Of a stretch of DNA of 64,000 nucleotides, positions 34,510-45,360 are shown piece by piece. The notes under the pieces are model-generated. The model ran no database searches. It was not told the DNA's origin and was given only the letters and a program-made list of their open reading frames with translations. This DNA comes from Engraulis encrasicolus (lineage: Eukaryota; Chordata; Actinopteri; Clupeiformes; Engraulidae). The translations under genes and the position numbers were made by a program. The first letter of the stretch is position 1, and each line of letters begins with the position of its first letter. Location of the stretch: contig NC_085868.1 of NCBI RefSeq assembly GCF_034702125.1, forward strand, positions 46,144,764 to 46,208,763, written 5' to 3'.

Positions 34510-35530
34510 CTGCACATGCTCCCCCTCCCCATTCCACATCTGGGCCAGCCCAATCCAGTCCAACACCTCCTTCCTCCACCTCCACACCCAGCCCCAGCAC
34601 CTCCACACTGCACCCTCCACCCTCCAGCCAGGCCCATGAGCTGTGTGGAATGTAAATGCTCTCCCTTATTAGGGGACATGAAAAAGCTTCATCAGCATGG
34701 ATAATGGCGGCAGCAGGGATCCGCCGGCTCCGGAGACAGGTGTCCAACTCAATTACGGACTCCAAAGCGTCAGGGAAACGACTTTAAACTTCTGGGGCCA
34801 AAGGCGGCAAGCTGCGCACACTCACACAGCAGAGAGGGCTGTGAAGCTGCAGATGTGAGTGTTGGTTGTAAATGCATATAGCACGAGTACTCATCAGTTC
34901 CACAATGCCACCTCATTCTCCACAGACAGGAGGGGAGGCTGCCCAGGCATGTACGCTACGAGGGGAGCCAATCTGCGCATAACAAGCACCAGCACCATCC
35001 ACTGATCTGGGCCAACTACCACAAGCGACGTGAGGGCTACTGGCAGCCAGTATCAAAGGCAAGCTGCTTCGTTTGAAGACCTGATGGGGGGGGGAAATAG
35101 CATTCCCAAATTATTTGCTTCAACATGACCCCACGGCTGCAAATGAACTGTACACGCACGGAAACGCACACTTACAGTCAGGCAGTCAGAGATGTCTTGA
35201 TCTCCACCACATACAGCAATGGAAAAGAGAACATACACTCTGTAGACTTTTAATTCTCAATACCTACCTACTGTAACTGATTCATTTTCACATCCCAAAA
35301 AAATCTTCTGCCATTTCTCATACCTTAAGACGTGTCTGAAATATCCATGCTGGCGAACCATAATGGTTTAACACTGCAAACCAAGTGATATCAAATTACA
35401 ATCATACACTTGGGAAATGAGACATGAAATGTGCACATCCAGTAACACAGTCAGGTGCTGGACGTTATGTTTAAATATACAGGGTCAAGTTTGCAGTCAG
35501 CTATACCACTGAGTCTGAGAATGATGACGT
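34510..35530. other. Unique sequence; 34680-34800 balanced and non-repetitive
   Basis: The 34510-34640 part is C-rich. The 34680-34800 part is GC-rich with a CpG-containing patch. No gene or RNA was recognised. Confidence 0.4.
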
Positions 35531-35535
35531 ACTAC

Positions 35536-35790
35536 GGGGCAGTCGTGACTCAGCGGTTAGAGCACTGGGTTGGCAACCCAAGAGTTCCCTGTTCAATGCC
35601 CGACCGGACCACGGCTGAAGTGCCCTTGAGCAAGGCACCTAACCCCCACACTGCTCCCCAGGCGCCGCTCAGCAGGCAGCCCACTGCTACGGACTAGTGT
35701 GTGTACTTCAATGTGATTCACTAGTCCAAATGGGATAAAGTGCGAGAAAGAATTTCCCCTAGGGGACCAAAATTTGCTCCAATTGGCTTT
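35536..35790 (+). mobile_element. tRNA-derived SINE, copy 1
   Basis: The head GGGGCAGTCGTGACTCAG then CGGTTAGAGCACTGGG is box A-like, and GTTCAATGCCCGACC is a degenerate box B. The body has the fish SINE block GAAGTGCCCTTGAGCAAGG then CACCTAACCCCC, and the tail has GGATAAAGTG and TTTCCCCTAGGGGACC. A second copy lies at 52123-52380. The head promoter would drive Pol III transcription; mobility would need LINE machinery from elsewhere. Confidence 0.8.
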
Positions 35791-37215
35791 GTTCACTTCA
35801 CTGTGTATTGTAATGAACTTGATTAAGTTCATAGGGCATAAAATGGGTTCTTTTGTTTTATAGTGCATGAATCTGGCACAATGTTCTCTTTCAGCTGATA
35901 TTGATACATCTGGAGGACTTAAACTCATTTTGCATTTATCCATACTTTGCAAGTTTGCTATGATGCATCTCCCTCCATAACTGCCCATTTCAAATCTGTG
36001 GAAGGATGTATCTTGGCATCCTTGAGTGGTTGGTGGAAAGGCAAGTTTAAATCATTATATACAGTATATCATTTTAAGCTATTTGAGAAGAGCAAAGACA
36101 TTATTCATCAAAATGATTGCAAATTGCAAGGACCATATTTAAATGCTTGGTTTGGCACCAATAACCTTGCATACACACACACCCACTCAAACACACACAC
36201 ACACACACACACACTGCATTGCATTGCATGTATGTCTGTGACTTTAAAGTACTATTTGTGCTGTTCCAGTGTTTTAAACCTTGTGCAATAGCACAGTATG
36301 AGCTCCTGTGGTCTGCCATATTGTTTTTGTTTTGTTATTATTTTAACATATGAACGCCTCCCATGAGAGCCATCCAAAACAACAACAAATTTGTCAGGTG
36401 ACATATAATATCACCTTCATTATTTTGGGGAAATAATACGATCACTGTCCTCTCATCTGCCCAGCAGGCCCTCTGCCAGAACGAGAGACATATTGTGTGG
36501 CTGCACAGCACCTCACGCTGCTATTAGCTGTGGGGGAGATGGAGAGACTCGCATTGAGTACGGGGCTAAAAGGGCCTCAGTGAATGGAATGGCTGCCCAC
36601 TGGCTGGTTCCAAAAGACCCCAGAGGGTCATCCACACAATCAGCTGTGCTGCCCTCAACGGCAGGAAAAAAAGGCTCGGCTGAAAGGACGAGTCCATCAT
36701 GCCCTGACCTGGGATCAGTCTAAATCAGAAATGGGGCCAGTGGGAGCAATAAAGCACTGGTCTGGCAGAGAACACCAGGAGAACAACAACTAACATCCCA
36801 CCGCTATGTCATCTAGAGCAGATGCACCACTATTTTGCAGACCATTAGACCACAGAACATTGTAGCATTTCTTTAAAAAAAAAAGGATTTTATAATTCAT
36901 GAAATTTAGATATACAGCCTTTGATGAACGCACAACATGGGTTCAAAATGACCAACTTTCAAGTGTAATGTAAGCAAGGTTGAGGGTTTCTCTCTTACAA
37001 CTGCTAAATTAGCCACAATGCTACTAATATCCCACCACTATGTCATCTAAGTAGATGTGCTGCCATTTTGCAGAGAAACACAATAGCATTATTTTAGATG
37101 GCAATTGGATATAATATGTGACAGACAAATGACAACATTTATCTATAAAATTGTCGCTTCAACACATATTGCCTAGGTAACTAAAGACACTCTTAATATT
37201 ATTACTGTGTACACA
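35791..37215. other. Mostly unique sequence, no gene seen
   Basis: No gene was recognised. There is a (CA)n block at 36173-36214. The segments CATCCCACCGCTATGTCATCT (36796) and TATCCCACCACTATGTCATCT (37028), each followed by AGATG.GC then CATTTTGCAGA-like sequence, hint at a short old direct duplication. Confidence 0.4.
36173..36214. repeat. (CA)n microsatellite
   Basis: CA units occur with CCCACTCAA interruptions. Confidence 0.9.
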
Positions 37216-37223
37216 TGAACTAG

Positions 37224-37877
37224 CAGTGGTGTGCACAGACATTTTGGGGTAAGTGGAACTTCCGGCTGCCTTACTAGGCTATAGAGGCTATGTGTTGTAC
37301 CTGGGCATTATTGTTGCATGCATTTGATCGTGAAGCATGTGTAGATTATCATATCAACATGGACGACAGTTCATTGTGGCAAGAAACAGCTTTCTAAAAG
37401 GGCATTTTTTTGTCCAGTAGGGCAAAGGTACTCAGGCTCTGCCCTCGCAGTGACGCCACCCCTTCAGCTCAGCTACACTCACTCAGGCCAAAAGCTCGTT
37501 CATGAGCATTCGGCTAAAGTTCCCTCCACAGTGGGAAACTCCACCCACTTTATCGGGAACTAATCAACTTTGAGCATTTCCAACCGTCCTGGGTAGAGGC
37601 GTGTTCAAGGCAGTGACGTTCAAGCAAAAACGTTCTATTGGGACTACGAAATATTTGTTTTAAACTTTGGCTCAGGCTGTTCTGCCCTCGACCAGTAGCA
37701 AAGCAAGGGAGGGGGTCTTTTATACAGATGGGTCAACCATGTCGTTTAAGAATGTTTGTTGTTACGCTCTTGATCAGACCAAGTCTCGAAGAGATTTGAA
37801 ACTCATGATGATAATCATGCAAGGGCAAGGGGGCAGGTGCTTAAGCACCACCTCAACACTATCTGTGCACACCTCTG
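37224..37877 (+). mobile_element. hAT element with perfect 8-bp TSD, disrupted by a nested element
   Basis: The left end is CAGTGGTGTGCACAGACA; the right end is the complement of CAGAGGTGTGCACAGATA. TGAACTAG flanks both sides exactly (37216-37223 and 37878-37885). About 393 bp of another family sits inside (37429-37821). Without it the element would be about 260 bp, similar to the related fragment at 25215-25310. No transposase. Confidence 0.85.
37429..37821 (-). mobile_element. Nested reverse copy of the TAGCCTGATTATCAT element
   Basis: Read on the minus strand it goes from ATGATTATCAT and TTTCAAATCTCTTCGAGACTTGG (split words) to GGTGGCGTCACTGCGAGGGC. AGGGCAAAGG and AGGGCAAGGG flank it (37419-37428 and 37822-37831; 9 of 10 match), a likely target-site duplication. 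It is younger than the hAT around it. Confidence 0.6.
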
Positions 37878-38097
37878 TGAACTAGAAAAGGGTTTTGATT
37901 GTTTGTTTGGTTGTTGCATCATCTTTTGAAATACCTTGTGCTTGCATGATAAACGTTGCCTTCTGGGTCTTCTTGAAGGTCGACAGCAGTGACATCCTGA
38001 TAGACCTCCAGAGAGACCAACATCACCCATTCCTCATTCCACATCCCAACGGAGAAACTGCAAAAGTGAAACACACATGAGCAAGGTAAATCACTGA

Positions 38098-38270
38098 TAG
38101 TGTTGCCAGATGTGTCTGAACAAATCCCGACCAAAAGGTTCTCAAAAACCGCCAAAATGCGCTAAATTCCGTCCAATTTCAACAAATTGCATTGATTTCT
38201 GTGGGCACAAAACTACAGAAAAAAATGCAAATTTTTCCTGTTTTTACCCGCAGACGACCATCCCAAGTAA
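38098..38270 (+). repeat. TGTTGCCAG repeat, copy 2 (right-truncated)
   Basis: It starts TAGTGTTGCCAGATGTGTCTG and shares AAATTGCATTGATTTCTGTGG and CCTGTTTTTACCCG-type blocks with the reverse strand of 32507-32726. The right end is missing. Confidence 0.55.
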
Positions 38271-39343
38271 TAACCACCAATAACCAGTTATAACCAGTTG
38301 ATAAATGTTTACACTTGTTAAGTTTGCGTGTAGATTTGAACACAACTAAAACTAATGTCATGTAAAAAATGATATTGAATTATTATCTGTTGACATGAAT
38401 AATACTAAATAAAACAGTGAAGATCACATTCTGATATAATCTCATGAACAACAAAAAGACTACCCAACCAGAATCAACATGTGTCGATATGCTTGCTGCA
38501 GGATACACGTATGCAGGCACGTTTCGTTGTGTAGCCTACACAGTAAAAATTTACAAGGATTTCAGAGTAATTTACTGTGAAATCTCACAGTTAATTACTC
38601 TGATGTCCTGGTACACTATGCTACTGTGATGGTCACACGGCACACAGCAAATTAGTCTGAAATCATTGTATCACTTGCCATTTCTCACCTAACTTGCACA
38701 TCACAGTATTTTACTGTGCTCTTCAAGGATAACCAGCATGACAAAGTGATAAACTAGGAAACATCACAGTAAACTACTGTGTGGGCGGAGCATCTATTAA
38801 ATTATTAGTGCATTGGGGCACAACTTCAGTCAAAGACAGGTTGGGCTCTTCATTACATCACAACTTTCATTGACATTTTCAGCATATTATTACATTCTTA
38901 ATGTCTTGTGGTATACATGTATACACCCATCATCAGTTGACTACTTTATCCCCACTCTCTGTCAAGTAACAGAAGAATGAGCTTATATATATTGGGAGAT
39001 ATACATGACCATCTTCATGATGGTGGGAATATGGTCATTTTTCTTGTGTACCACTTTAAATAGTACAACCCCTACAATAAACACAGAATATAACAAGGAG
39101 TAATATTTTGAAGCACACTTAATATATTCCTTCTAGATAAATGGCTCTCCATAAGTGCATTGCATGATGGGATACGATCTGAAGCATGTATGTCCTAAGC
39201 CCCTCCCCCTCAGGTTGCACATATTGACATGAGGAAGTGAGAAAAAGATGACCAAGCATGGGAAGACATGTAGCAAACAAGAAGTTGATGACTAAATAGT
39301 TTGGTGTAAATGTCGATGAACTGTCCGAAGGCCCAGATTACAC

Positions 39344-39480
39344 TATATGGCAGTCTTGGCCTAATGGTTAGGGAGGTGGACTTAAGTTCAGAGGGTTGCA
39401 GGTTCAAATCCCTCCAAACCCTACATTGCCCTAGGGACAGCAACCATTGTTGTATATTTGTATATCACTTTGAGTAAAGG
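39344..39480 (+). mobile_element. tRNA-derived SINE of a second family, copy 1
   Basis: Box A TTGGCCTAATGGTTAGGG and a consensus box B GGTTCAAATCC are correctly spaced, followed by CATTGCCCTAGGGACAG and a tail ATATCACTTTGAGTAAAGG. The tail resembles the conserved CGCTTTGGATAAA-type 3' end of several fish SINEs. Confidence 0.7.
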
Positions 39481-39729
39481 CGTCAGCCCTCAACCCAACT
39501 GACATGCCTTCCCATTGAACTTTCGCCCACTTCAAGTGTGTAACAATATCTTACTGTGAACTCACAGGGAGTTACTGGCTACTAATTGCATTCATTTCAC
39601 AGTAACATTCTGTGATATTCTGCCATAATTTATTACTGTGAAATCCAGAGAGACTTTTCGTCATATCACAGTTAACTACTGTGCGGTTATAACAGGTGTT
39701 TTCTTCGTCTAGGCCATGATTGGGTGCAT

Positions 39730-39870
39730 TATGTGGCTGCCTTGGCCTAATGGTTAGGGAGGTGGACTTAAGATCAGAGAGTTGCAGGTTCTAATCCCTC
39801 CTAACCCGGCATTACCCTAGGGACAGTAACCAATGTTGCATATCTGTATGTCACTTTAGGTTGCTCCTGG
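39730..39870 (+). mobile_element. tRNA-derived SINE of the second family, copy 2
   Basis: It has CTTGGCCTAATGGTTAGGG, box B GGTTCTAATCC (one change from consensus), TACCCTAGGGACAG, and a shortened tail TGTCACTTTAGG. Same orientation as the copy 387 bp upstream. Confidence 0.65.
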
Positions 39871-40042
39871 CCATGATGGAGTGTAATTACTTATTGTCAG
39901 GCCTAATTAGAAGAAGGTCTATGATTGGAAATGTTGCTGGTTCTGCTTCCAATAAATGAAGTTGCAACCAATGTGCTACACAAACACTTTTTTAAGTTGG
40001 CACCTGCTAATGCCTTTGTCTTGGATGTGCACGCCAAAACTC

Positions 40043-41179
40043 CAGCATCCAATTTTAAATCAGAATATTGCCACCTAGTAAAAAAAATAGGCTATCTTGT
40101 GAAGTGCCATTGCACAATTGAAAGTCAAATGCTTGACATGATTGACATTGCCTACCATCAACCAGGAACAATGGTAGTGCCCAATCAATCTGTCAATTAG
40201 TACCTGCCCTCACTTGAGTATATATGACTGTTACAAGTTCATTGAATTACTTCCTGCAGCTGCCACATGCCTGATTACTCTGGTCACATGGTTAACTTTC
40301 ACCTCTATATAAACTCAGACTGTCACAATGCTTGAGTTGCTTGCCTAAATGACTGGTTCGCTGGCTCTCTGTCCGGCTTGTTGGTTAGTGAGCTAACTGA
40401 CCGACCAACTGACTGTTTGTTGGCCAGCTGGTTGGCTGGCTAACTGACTCTTTTGGTTGACTGTATGGCTGGTTTGTTAGCTGGCTAGCCATACAACTGA
40501 CTTGTTTGTTGGTTAGTTGGCTGACTAACTGAGTGTTAGTTGGTTAGCCGGCTCTTTGGCTGGCTAGCTGACAACTGACTCTTTTGGTTGGCTGGTGGAC
40601 TGGTTTGTTGGCTGGCTTGCTATTTAGTTGGTAGTGAGTATTGTGGTAGCAGGTACCCTTTTTGGTGTGTTGCTTACTTGATTAAGAAATTTCAGGATTG
40701 TCTAATTATGCTCAACTAGAGTATTCTATGCACACTGGTTAATGTACTCTCATCCAGGAGATTGCAATTATTAAGTGGTAATAATATTGCACATACTGCA
40801 GAAACTTGAATTTCTCTGTGATTATGGATAGTTCGGATGTTGGATAGTATGGATAGGTGAATAGTATGGATAGTTTTGTCTATCAATACAAGAGAACAGT
40901 GTGATGGACTGGTTCCATGCCACAGTTGTCTCAGTCATGGTGGGGAATGGGAGGTGCCACAATAACATGGTAGCTACCTCTTTTGTGGTGATGAATGGAG
41001 GGGCGGGATCATGGTAGTGTGGGTAGGGTGACAGTAACTTACTGTGGTGTGGCCACAGTAAACTACTGTGAGAAGATCACAGTAAACTGTGAGGATGGCC
41101 ACAGGGAATTACTGGCTACTAATTGCATTCATTTCACAGTAGTTTACTGTGACATCACGGGAATATTTTTTACTGTGTA
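40043..41179 (+). repeat. 1.1-kb direct repeat, copy R3
   Basis: It begins CAGCATCCAATTTTAAATC and ends TTTTTACTGTGTA, matching 42729-43818 almost throughout with small indels. It contains TCTGGTCACATGG, TATATAAA at 40306-40313, CTTGAGTTGCTTGCC, and then about 300 bp of TTGGCTGGCTAACTGACT-like tetranucleotide drift. A 52-bp inner segment (41100-41151) is inverted relative to R4. Confidence 0.85.
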
Positions 41180-41282
41180 TAGCTGGTAAATTTTGTTCGT
41201 CCGTGCAATCTCATCAAAATTGCTGGGGGCGATCGTAAGAAAGACTGCACAGTTCCATGCGAGTGTTTCTGGCGAAAACACA

Positions 41283-41339
41283 ATGGCGGCAACTTTTCAA
41301 GAGCGTCTCATTGAGCTTGTCCGAAATTACAAACATTTG
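41283..41339 (+). pseudogene. MADF-domain N-terminal fragment (19 codons)
   Basis: An ATG in good context (ACAATGG) starts MAATFQERLIELVRNYKHL, which resembles the first helix of MADF (SANT/Myb-like DNA-binding) domains. That likeness is by eye. MADF proteins include host regulators and the DNA-binding partner of PIF/Harbinger transposons. After YKHL the frame stays open to 41609 but no longer looks like MADF: the expected aromatic/WxxIA part is absent. It may be a first exon or a broken copy. CpG-containing sequence lies just upstream. Confidence 0.35.
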
Positions 41340-41755
41340 TGCAGTCATAGGCCTACTCCCCCGTTGCTCTTTGATAAAGGAGCGTGTAAATGTAGGAGCA
41401 GAAGCAGTATCGTCTCCTTGTCCTTTCTGTTTTCCTTACAGTCCGTGTTTGCAATTTCTGTATTTCCATGCAGCTCACTTTCTCTCTGCTCCCTGGATGA
41501 TACCGCCTGTATTGAGTGTGTTGGTCCACTTATTCTGAAGTATGTGCAGTCAGACACACGTGGTGGCGTGCGTAATTTAAGGCTTGCAGCAAGCATATCG
41601 AGGGCCTAATTCTGGACAAGAATTGGCCCTATATTGTCTTTAAAATGCTGTCTTCGTCTCTGTGCATGCTCATATTGTGATGGTAAATACAATACAAAGA
41701 CCTTGTAGACAGCATTAAAATGAAGACAGAAACTGTCAGACACACTTTGATTTTT
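41340..41755. other. Unassigned sequence after the MADF-like start
   Basis: The plus-strand frame that contains the MADF-like start remains open to 41609 but shows no domain. The rest is AT-rich and unremarkable. Confidence 0.35.
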
Positions 41756-41767
41756 TTTTTTTATGTA

Positions 41768-41822
41768 ACGTTTCGGGCAGCATGCCCTTCATCAGACAAT
41801 ACGGGCATGCAGCCCGAAACGT
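41768..41822 (-). ncRNA. Hammerhead-ribozyme-like core, Penelope type (candidate)
   Basis: On the minus strand CTGATGA is followed by A, a GGGCA-TGC-TGCCC stem-loop and GAAAC, which is the order CUGANGA, stem II, GAAA of the hammerhead catalytic core. The 20-bp arms (41768-41787 and 41803-41822) are inverted copies with one mismatch. Such motifs are known in the terminal repeats of Penelope-like retroelements. I could not place stem III or the NUH cleavage site with certainty, so activity is unproven. Confidence 0.45.
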
Positions 41823-41945
41823 CACATTAAAAAAAGAGCAACGGGAGATTGGTGTCGCGGACTTTTCTTTCAGTTTTTTCATGGTATTTTTGCTGGTCCT
41901 GCACCCAATCTTTTTGAGACGGATGTGCGTGTTTTTTTCTCTCTA
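41823..41945. repeat. Possible Penelope-like terminal-repeat remnant
   Basis: The sequence after the candidate ribozyme (GCAACGGGAGATTGGTGTCG, then GGACTTTTCTTTC and TTTTTGCTGGTCCTGCACCC) looks like the recurrent flank of such motifs in fish DNA. No reverse transcriptase or GIY-YIG coding sequence is present. Confidence 0.3.
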
Positions 41946-42425
41946 ACTACTAGACACACTTTGATTCCCATCTACTGTAGAGACCATAGGCTACTGTATA
42001 GGTACTGGTGGAGAGATTATATGATTGTTCACCCATGGTGAACCTCCAGTAGTGAAACACTACATCTACAGTAGCATCACTGCCACACAGTCTATTTTTG
42101 GAGTTGAAGATGGTCGAAGTGCAAGACATAATTTTCAATGGGCGCGCCGCACACAGACAAAGGCCATTTAATGTCAAAGTTGGATCTGAGAAAATTGGCA
42201 GAGACGTGACACTAGTGACATTTTCAACTTTTCTGGTTCGTTTCACACTGCACTCAAGCACTCAATTATAATAAGCAATGGACCGGAAAGATGTAACAAA
42301 AGAATTCTGTGGAAGACTTGGGCAGGAAATGAGCCTGTAAATGCTTCAAAAGTAATGTAATGTCATATGTAACACATTATTTGTTTATTATTCAGTTTAT
42401 GTATTTCCTACTAGTCTAGTAAACT
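41946..42425. other. Unique sequence, no firm gene
   Basis: A 54-codon plus-strand frame starts near 42109 (MVEVQDIIFNGRAAHRQRPF), and a 103-codon minus-strand frame overlaps it. Neither is recognised; both could be chance. Confidence 0.3.
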
Positions 42426-42426
42426 A

Positions 42427-44262
42427 CACTGTAAACCCAGACATCAAATGTACTTACCAAGACTAATTAAAATGCACTAAAAAATAGAAGTTTGATGGCA
42501 TTTCTGAAGAATACTGAGTATTGACAACTTATTTGAGGAAATAGTTGTTCAGATGAATATGTTTTAGTTGAATGGATTAAATTCATACGTTTTGGTTATG
42601 ACCCCGCCTCTTTTTCTTCAGGCTGCACCAACTGGCCTCTACCCAGATGTGGGCAGTTGAATGTATTCCTGCAGTGTGTTTCATGTTAACAGATCGTTTC
42701 AAATTTCAACTGACAATATGGCCACGCTGCAGCATCCAATTTTAAATCAGAATATTGCCACCTAGTAAAATTAGGCTATCTTGTGAAGTGCCATTGCACA
42801 ATTGAAAGTCAAATGCTGCATGACATAATTGACATTGCCTACCATCAACCAGGAACAATGGTAGTGCCCAATCAACCTGTCAATTAGTACCTGCCCTCAC
42901 TTGAGTACATAGGACTGTTACAAGTTCATTGAATTACTACCTGCAGCTGCCACATGCCTGATTACTCTGGTCACATGGTTAACTTTCACCTCTATAAAAA
43001 CTCAGACTGTCACAATGCTTGAGTTGCTTACCTAAATGACTGGTTCGCTGGCTCTCTGTCCGGCTTGTTGGTTAGTGAGCTAACTGACCGACCAACTGAC
43101 TGTTTGTTGGCCAGCTGGTTGGCTGGCTAACTGACTCTTTTGGTTGACTGTATGGCTGGTTTGTTAGCTGGCTAGCCATACAACTGACTTGTTTGTTGGT
43201 TAGTTGGCTGACTAACTGAGTGTTAGTTGGTTAGCCGGCTCGTTGGCTGGCTAGCTGACAACTGACTCTTTTGGTTGGCTGGTGGACTGGTTTGTTGGCT
43301 GGCTAGGTATTTAGTTGGTAGTGAGTATTGTGGTAGCAGGTATCCTTTTTGGTGTGTTGCTTACTTGACATTTCAGGATTGTCTAATTATGCTCAACTAG
43401 AGTATTCTATGCACACTGGTTAATGTACTATCATCCAGGAGATTACAATAATTAAATGGTAATAATATTGCACATACTGCAGAAACTTGAATTTCTCAGT
43501 GGTTATGGATAGTTTGGTCTATTAATATAAGAGAGCAGTGTGATGGAATGGTTCCATGCCACAGTTGTCTCAGTCATGGTGAGGAATGGGAGGTGCCACA
43601 ATAACATGGTAGCTACCTCTTTTGTGGTGATGAATGGAGGGGCGGGATCATGGTAGTGTGGGTAGGGTGACAGTAACTAACTGTGGTGTGGCCACAGTAA
43701 ACTACTGTGAGAAGATCACAGTAAACTGTGAGGATGGCCACAGTAAACTACTGTGAAATGAATGCAATTAGTAGCCAGTAATTCCCTGTGACATCACGGG
43801 AATATTTTTTACTGTGTACTTATCTAGCTAATTGGTTACAATTTTGTGAATGTAACTTCATATTTTATGTGAAATAACTATACGAAACATTTGATATTAC
43901 AGAAGACTTTCAGTTTGATCAACTTAAAATGTAATACATTTAACTGCAAATTTTAAATAAAATATTTCATTACAGTTAATCTTACGAATGATGGTAAGTT
44001 TAATCGACTGGGAATTTAGTACATTAAACTGGGAATTTTGCATACAATAACTATAGATAACAGTTACTACTGTGGAAGATGGTAGGTTTAATCAATTTGG
44101 ACTTAAGTACATTTAACTTAAACTTTTACATATAATGAGTATATACAACAGTTGAGGTCACAAAAGATTGTAAGTTTAATCATTCATAATTACTTAGTTT
44201 TTCTAGGGCAACCACTTTTCTGGGTTTTTGTAAGTAAACTCAACTTATAAGGTTTTACAGTG
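42427..44262 (+). mobile_element. TA-flanked TIR element M3 with nested R4
   Basis: The left end is CACTGTAAACC and the right end GGTTTTACAGTG, each flanked by TA (42425-42426 and 44263-44264). Inside the right part are about three diverged tandem units of roughly 90 bp (43900-44190) with AAGTTTAATC and TACATTTAACT words. The R4 repeat (42729-43818) occupies the centre. No transposase. Confidence 0.5.
42729..43818 (+). repeat. 1.1-kb direct repeat, copy R4
   Basis: It matches 40043-41179. The TATA position has become TATAAAAA (42993-43000). The 52-bp segment 43739-43790 is the exact reverse complement of 41100-41151 while both flanks stay in direct orientation. It ends TTTTTTACTGTGTA, the right TIR of element E, but lacks E's left end. 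Confidence 0.85.
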
Positions 44263-44264
44263 TA

Positions 44265-45088
44265 GACAAACCAGCCTTGCGACCAAAAATACGTCTGCTT
44301 AGTGCTTAGTTGGTCTATCCTTGGTCCTGGATGGTAGAAGCAGATTGGCTGCAGCTAATAAAAAGCGGTAGATTGGACATGGAGACCCAATTTGAGCCGT
44401 GACGATAATGTTTGGTCCCACCTACAGACCTTAGCTATCTGAGTGTAGTGATTCTTTTTTCATGTTGGTCTGGCTAGCCTGTATTCCCTACGTCATGGAA
44501 TAATTAGCTAATGTCACTGTGTGAAATAGCCTACAATCTGCAAATGTTATTCATTTGCAAACACACTTTCTTATGTGAAGCACTAGCTCAGCATGTAGTA
44601 TAGTATAGAGCTTACTCCAACTACAGACAGGGTTTGAGAAAGATACAATGAGAATGAATAAACTTTGGGAAACACTGACAAAACCCATATCTTTGGACAG
44701 ATTTTCCAGCAACCACTCTGTTACACTTGCATATCCTCTTACTGCAGATGGCGTTGCCGGCGAGCCTATTCACTATTTTCTGAAAATGCTCCACTACTTC
44801 ATAACAACATTGTTATAACAATGGACGGATTTAGACATTGCCATTAGACTACAATTTTGGTGACCGTACGGGTAGGCCTACACACGCTCTGCGCCAAGGG
44901 GTTAACTGCAATGCAAACTTCACACAGGCACAGACCAAACTACACAGTAAAATTCTACTTCACTTACCCAGCTCCAGGCCCTGAAGAGTCCTCAACCTAG
45001 CTAGGGCCTGTCCAATTCTACCGAGGGCCGTCAACACTCAGTCCAGCTATGTTGAATACTAGCAAAAAATAATTCAAAAGGGCCCCAT
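44265..45088. other. Mostly unique sequence, no gene seen
   Basis: Apart from the dispersed repeat at 44735-44850, no repeat or coding frame was recognised. Confidence 0.45.
44735..44850 (+). repeat. Dispersed repeat, copy 2 of pair with 14052-14170
   Basis: It shares CCTCTTACTGCAGATGG, GAGCCTATTCACT and CTGAAAATGCTCCAC-type words with the 14-kb copy. Confidence 0.5.
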
Positions 45089-45089
45089 A

Positions 45090-45360
45090 TAGGGGTGTAA
45101 ATAATAACCGATATGTATCAATGTACCGTTATACGGCTGACGATCGAATCGTATCTTCTCCTGGTGCATTCTTCATGCACCGCTGGCCCCTGCCCAATGT
45201 CCTAGTTTCATAATACATAATAGAGGTGGAAAAGTAATTGGAAAAAAATCAAATCCAAATCAAATCGAATCATATCGTGGGGCATTCTTAGGTATTGAAA
45301 ATAATCGAATCGCTGTCTTAAGAAATCGATATGGAATCCTATCGTCATGGATGCTGTGAT
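45090..45360 (+). mobile_element. Decayed hAT-like element, TAGGGGTGTAAATAA end
   Basis: The left end TAGGGGTGTAAATAATAACCG and internal ATCGAATCG/CGATATGG words are typical of a vertebrate hAT family. The expected right TIR ending in CACCCCTA is not found, so the extent is approximate. Confidence 0.4.

Larger units (their letters stand above)
38539..41177 (+). mobile_element. TA-flanked TIR element E (M2) with internal CACAGTA palindromes
   Basis: The left end is CACAGTAAAAAT and the right end ATTTTTTACTGTG, each flanked by TA. The 2.6-kb body holds many 17-bp words of the form CACAGTA-NNN-TACTGTG (about 38703, 38764 and 41054), two SINE-like insertions (39344 and 39730), and the R3 core. 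Its last 1.1 kb is duplicated at 42729-43818. The open frame at about 39925-40200 lies in repeat sequence and is not credible as a gene. Confidence 0.5.

Noticed and set aside
39925..40200. 91-codon open frame
   Set aside because: It overlaps the duplicated R3 repeat, and the second copy at 42.7 kb does not preserve the frame.
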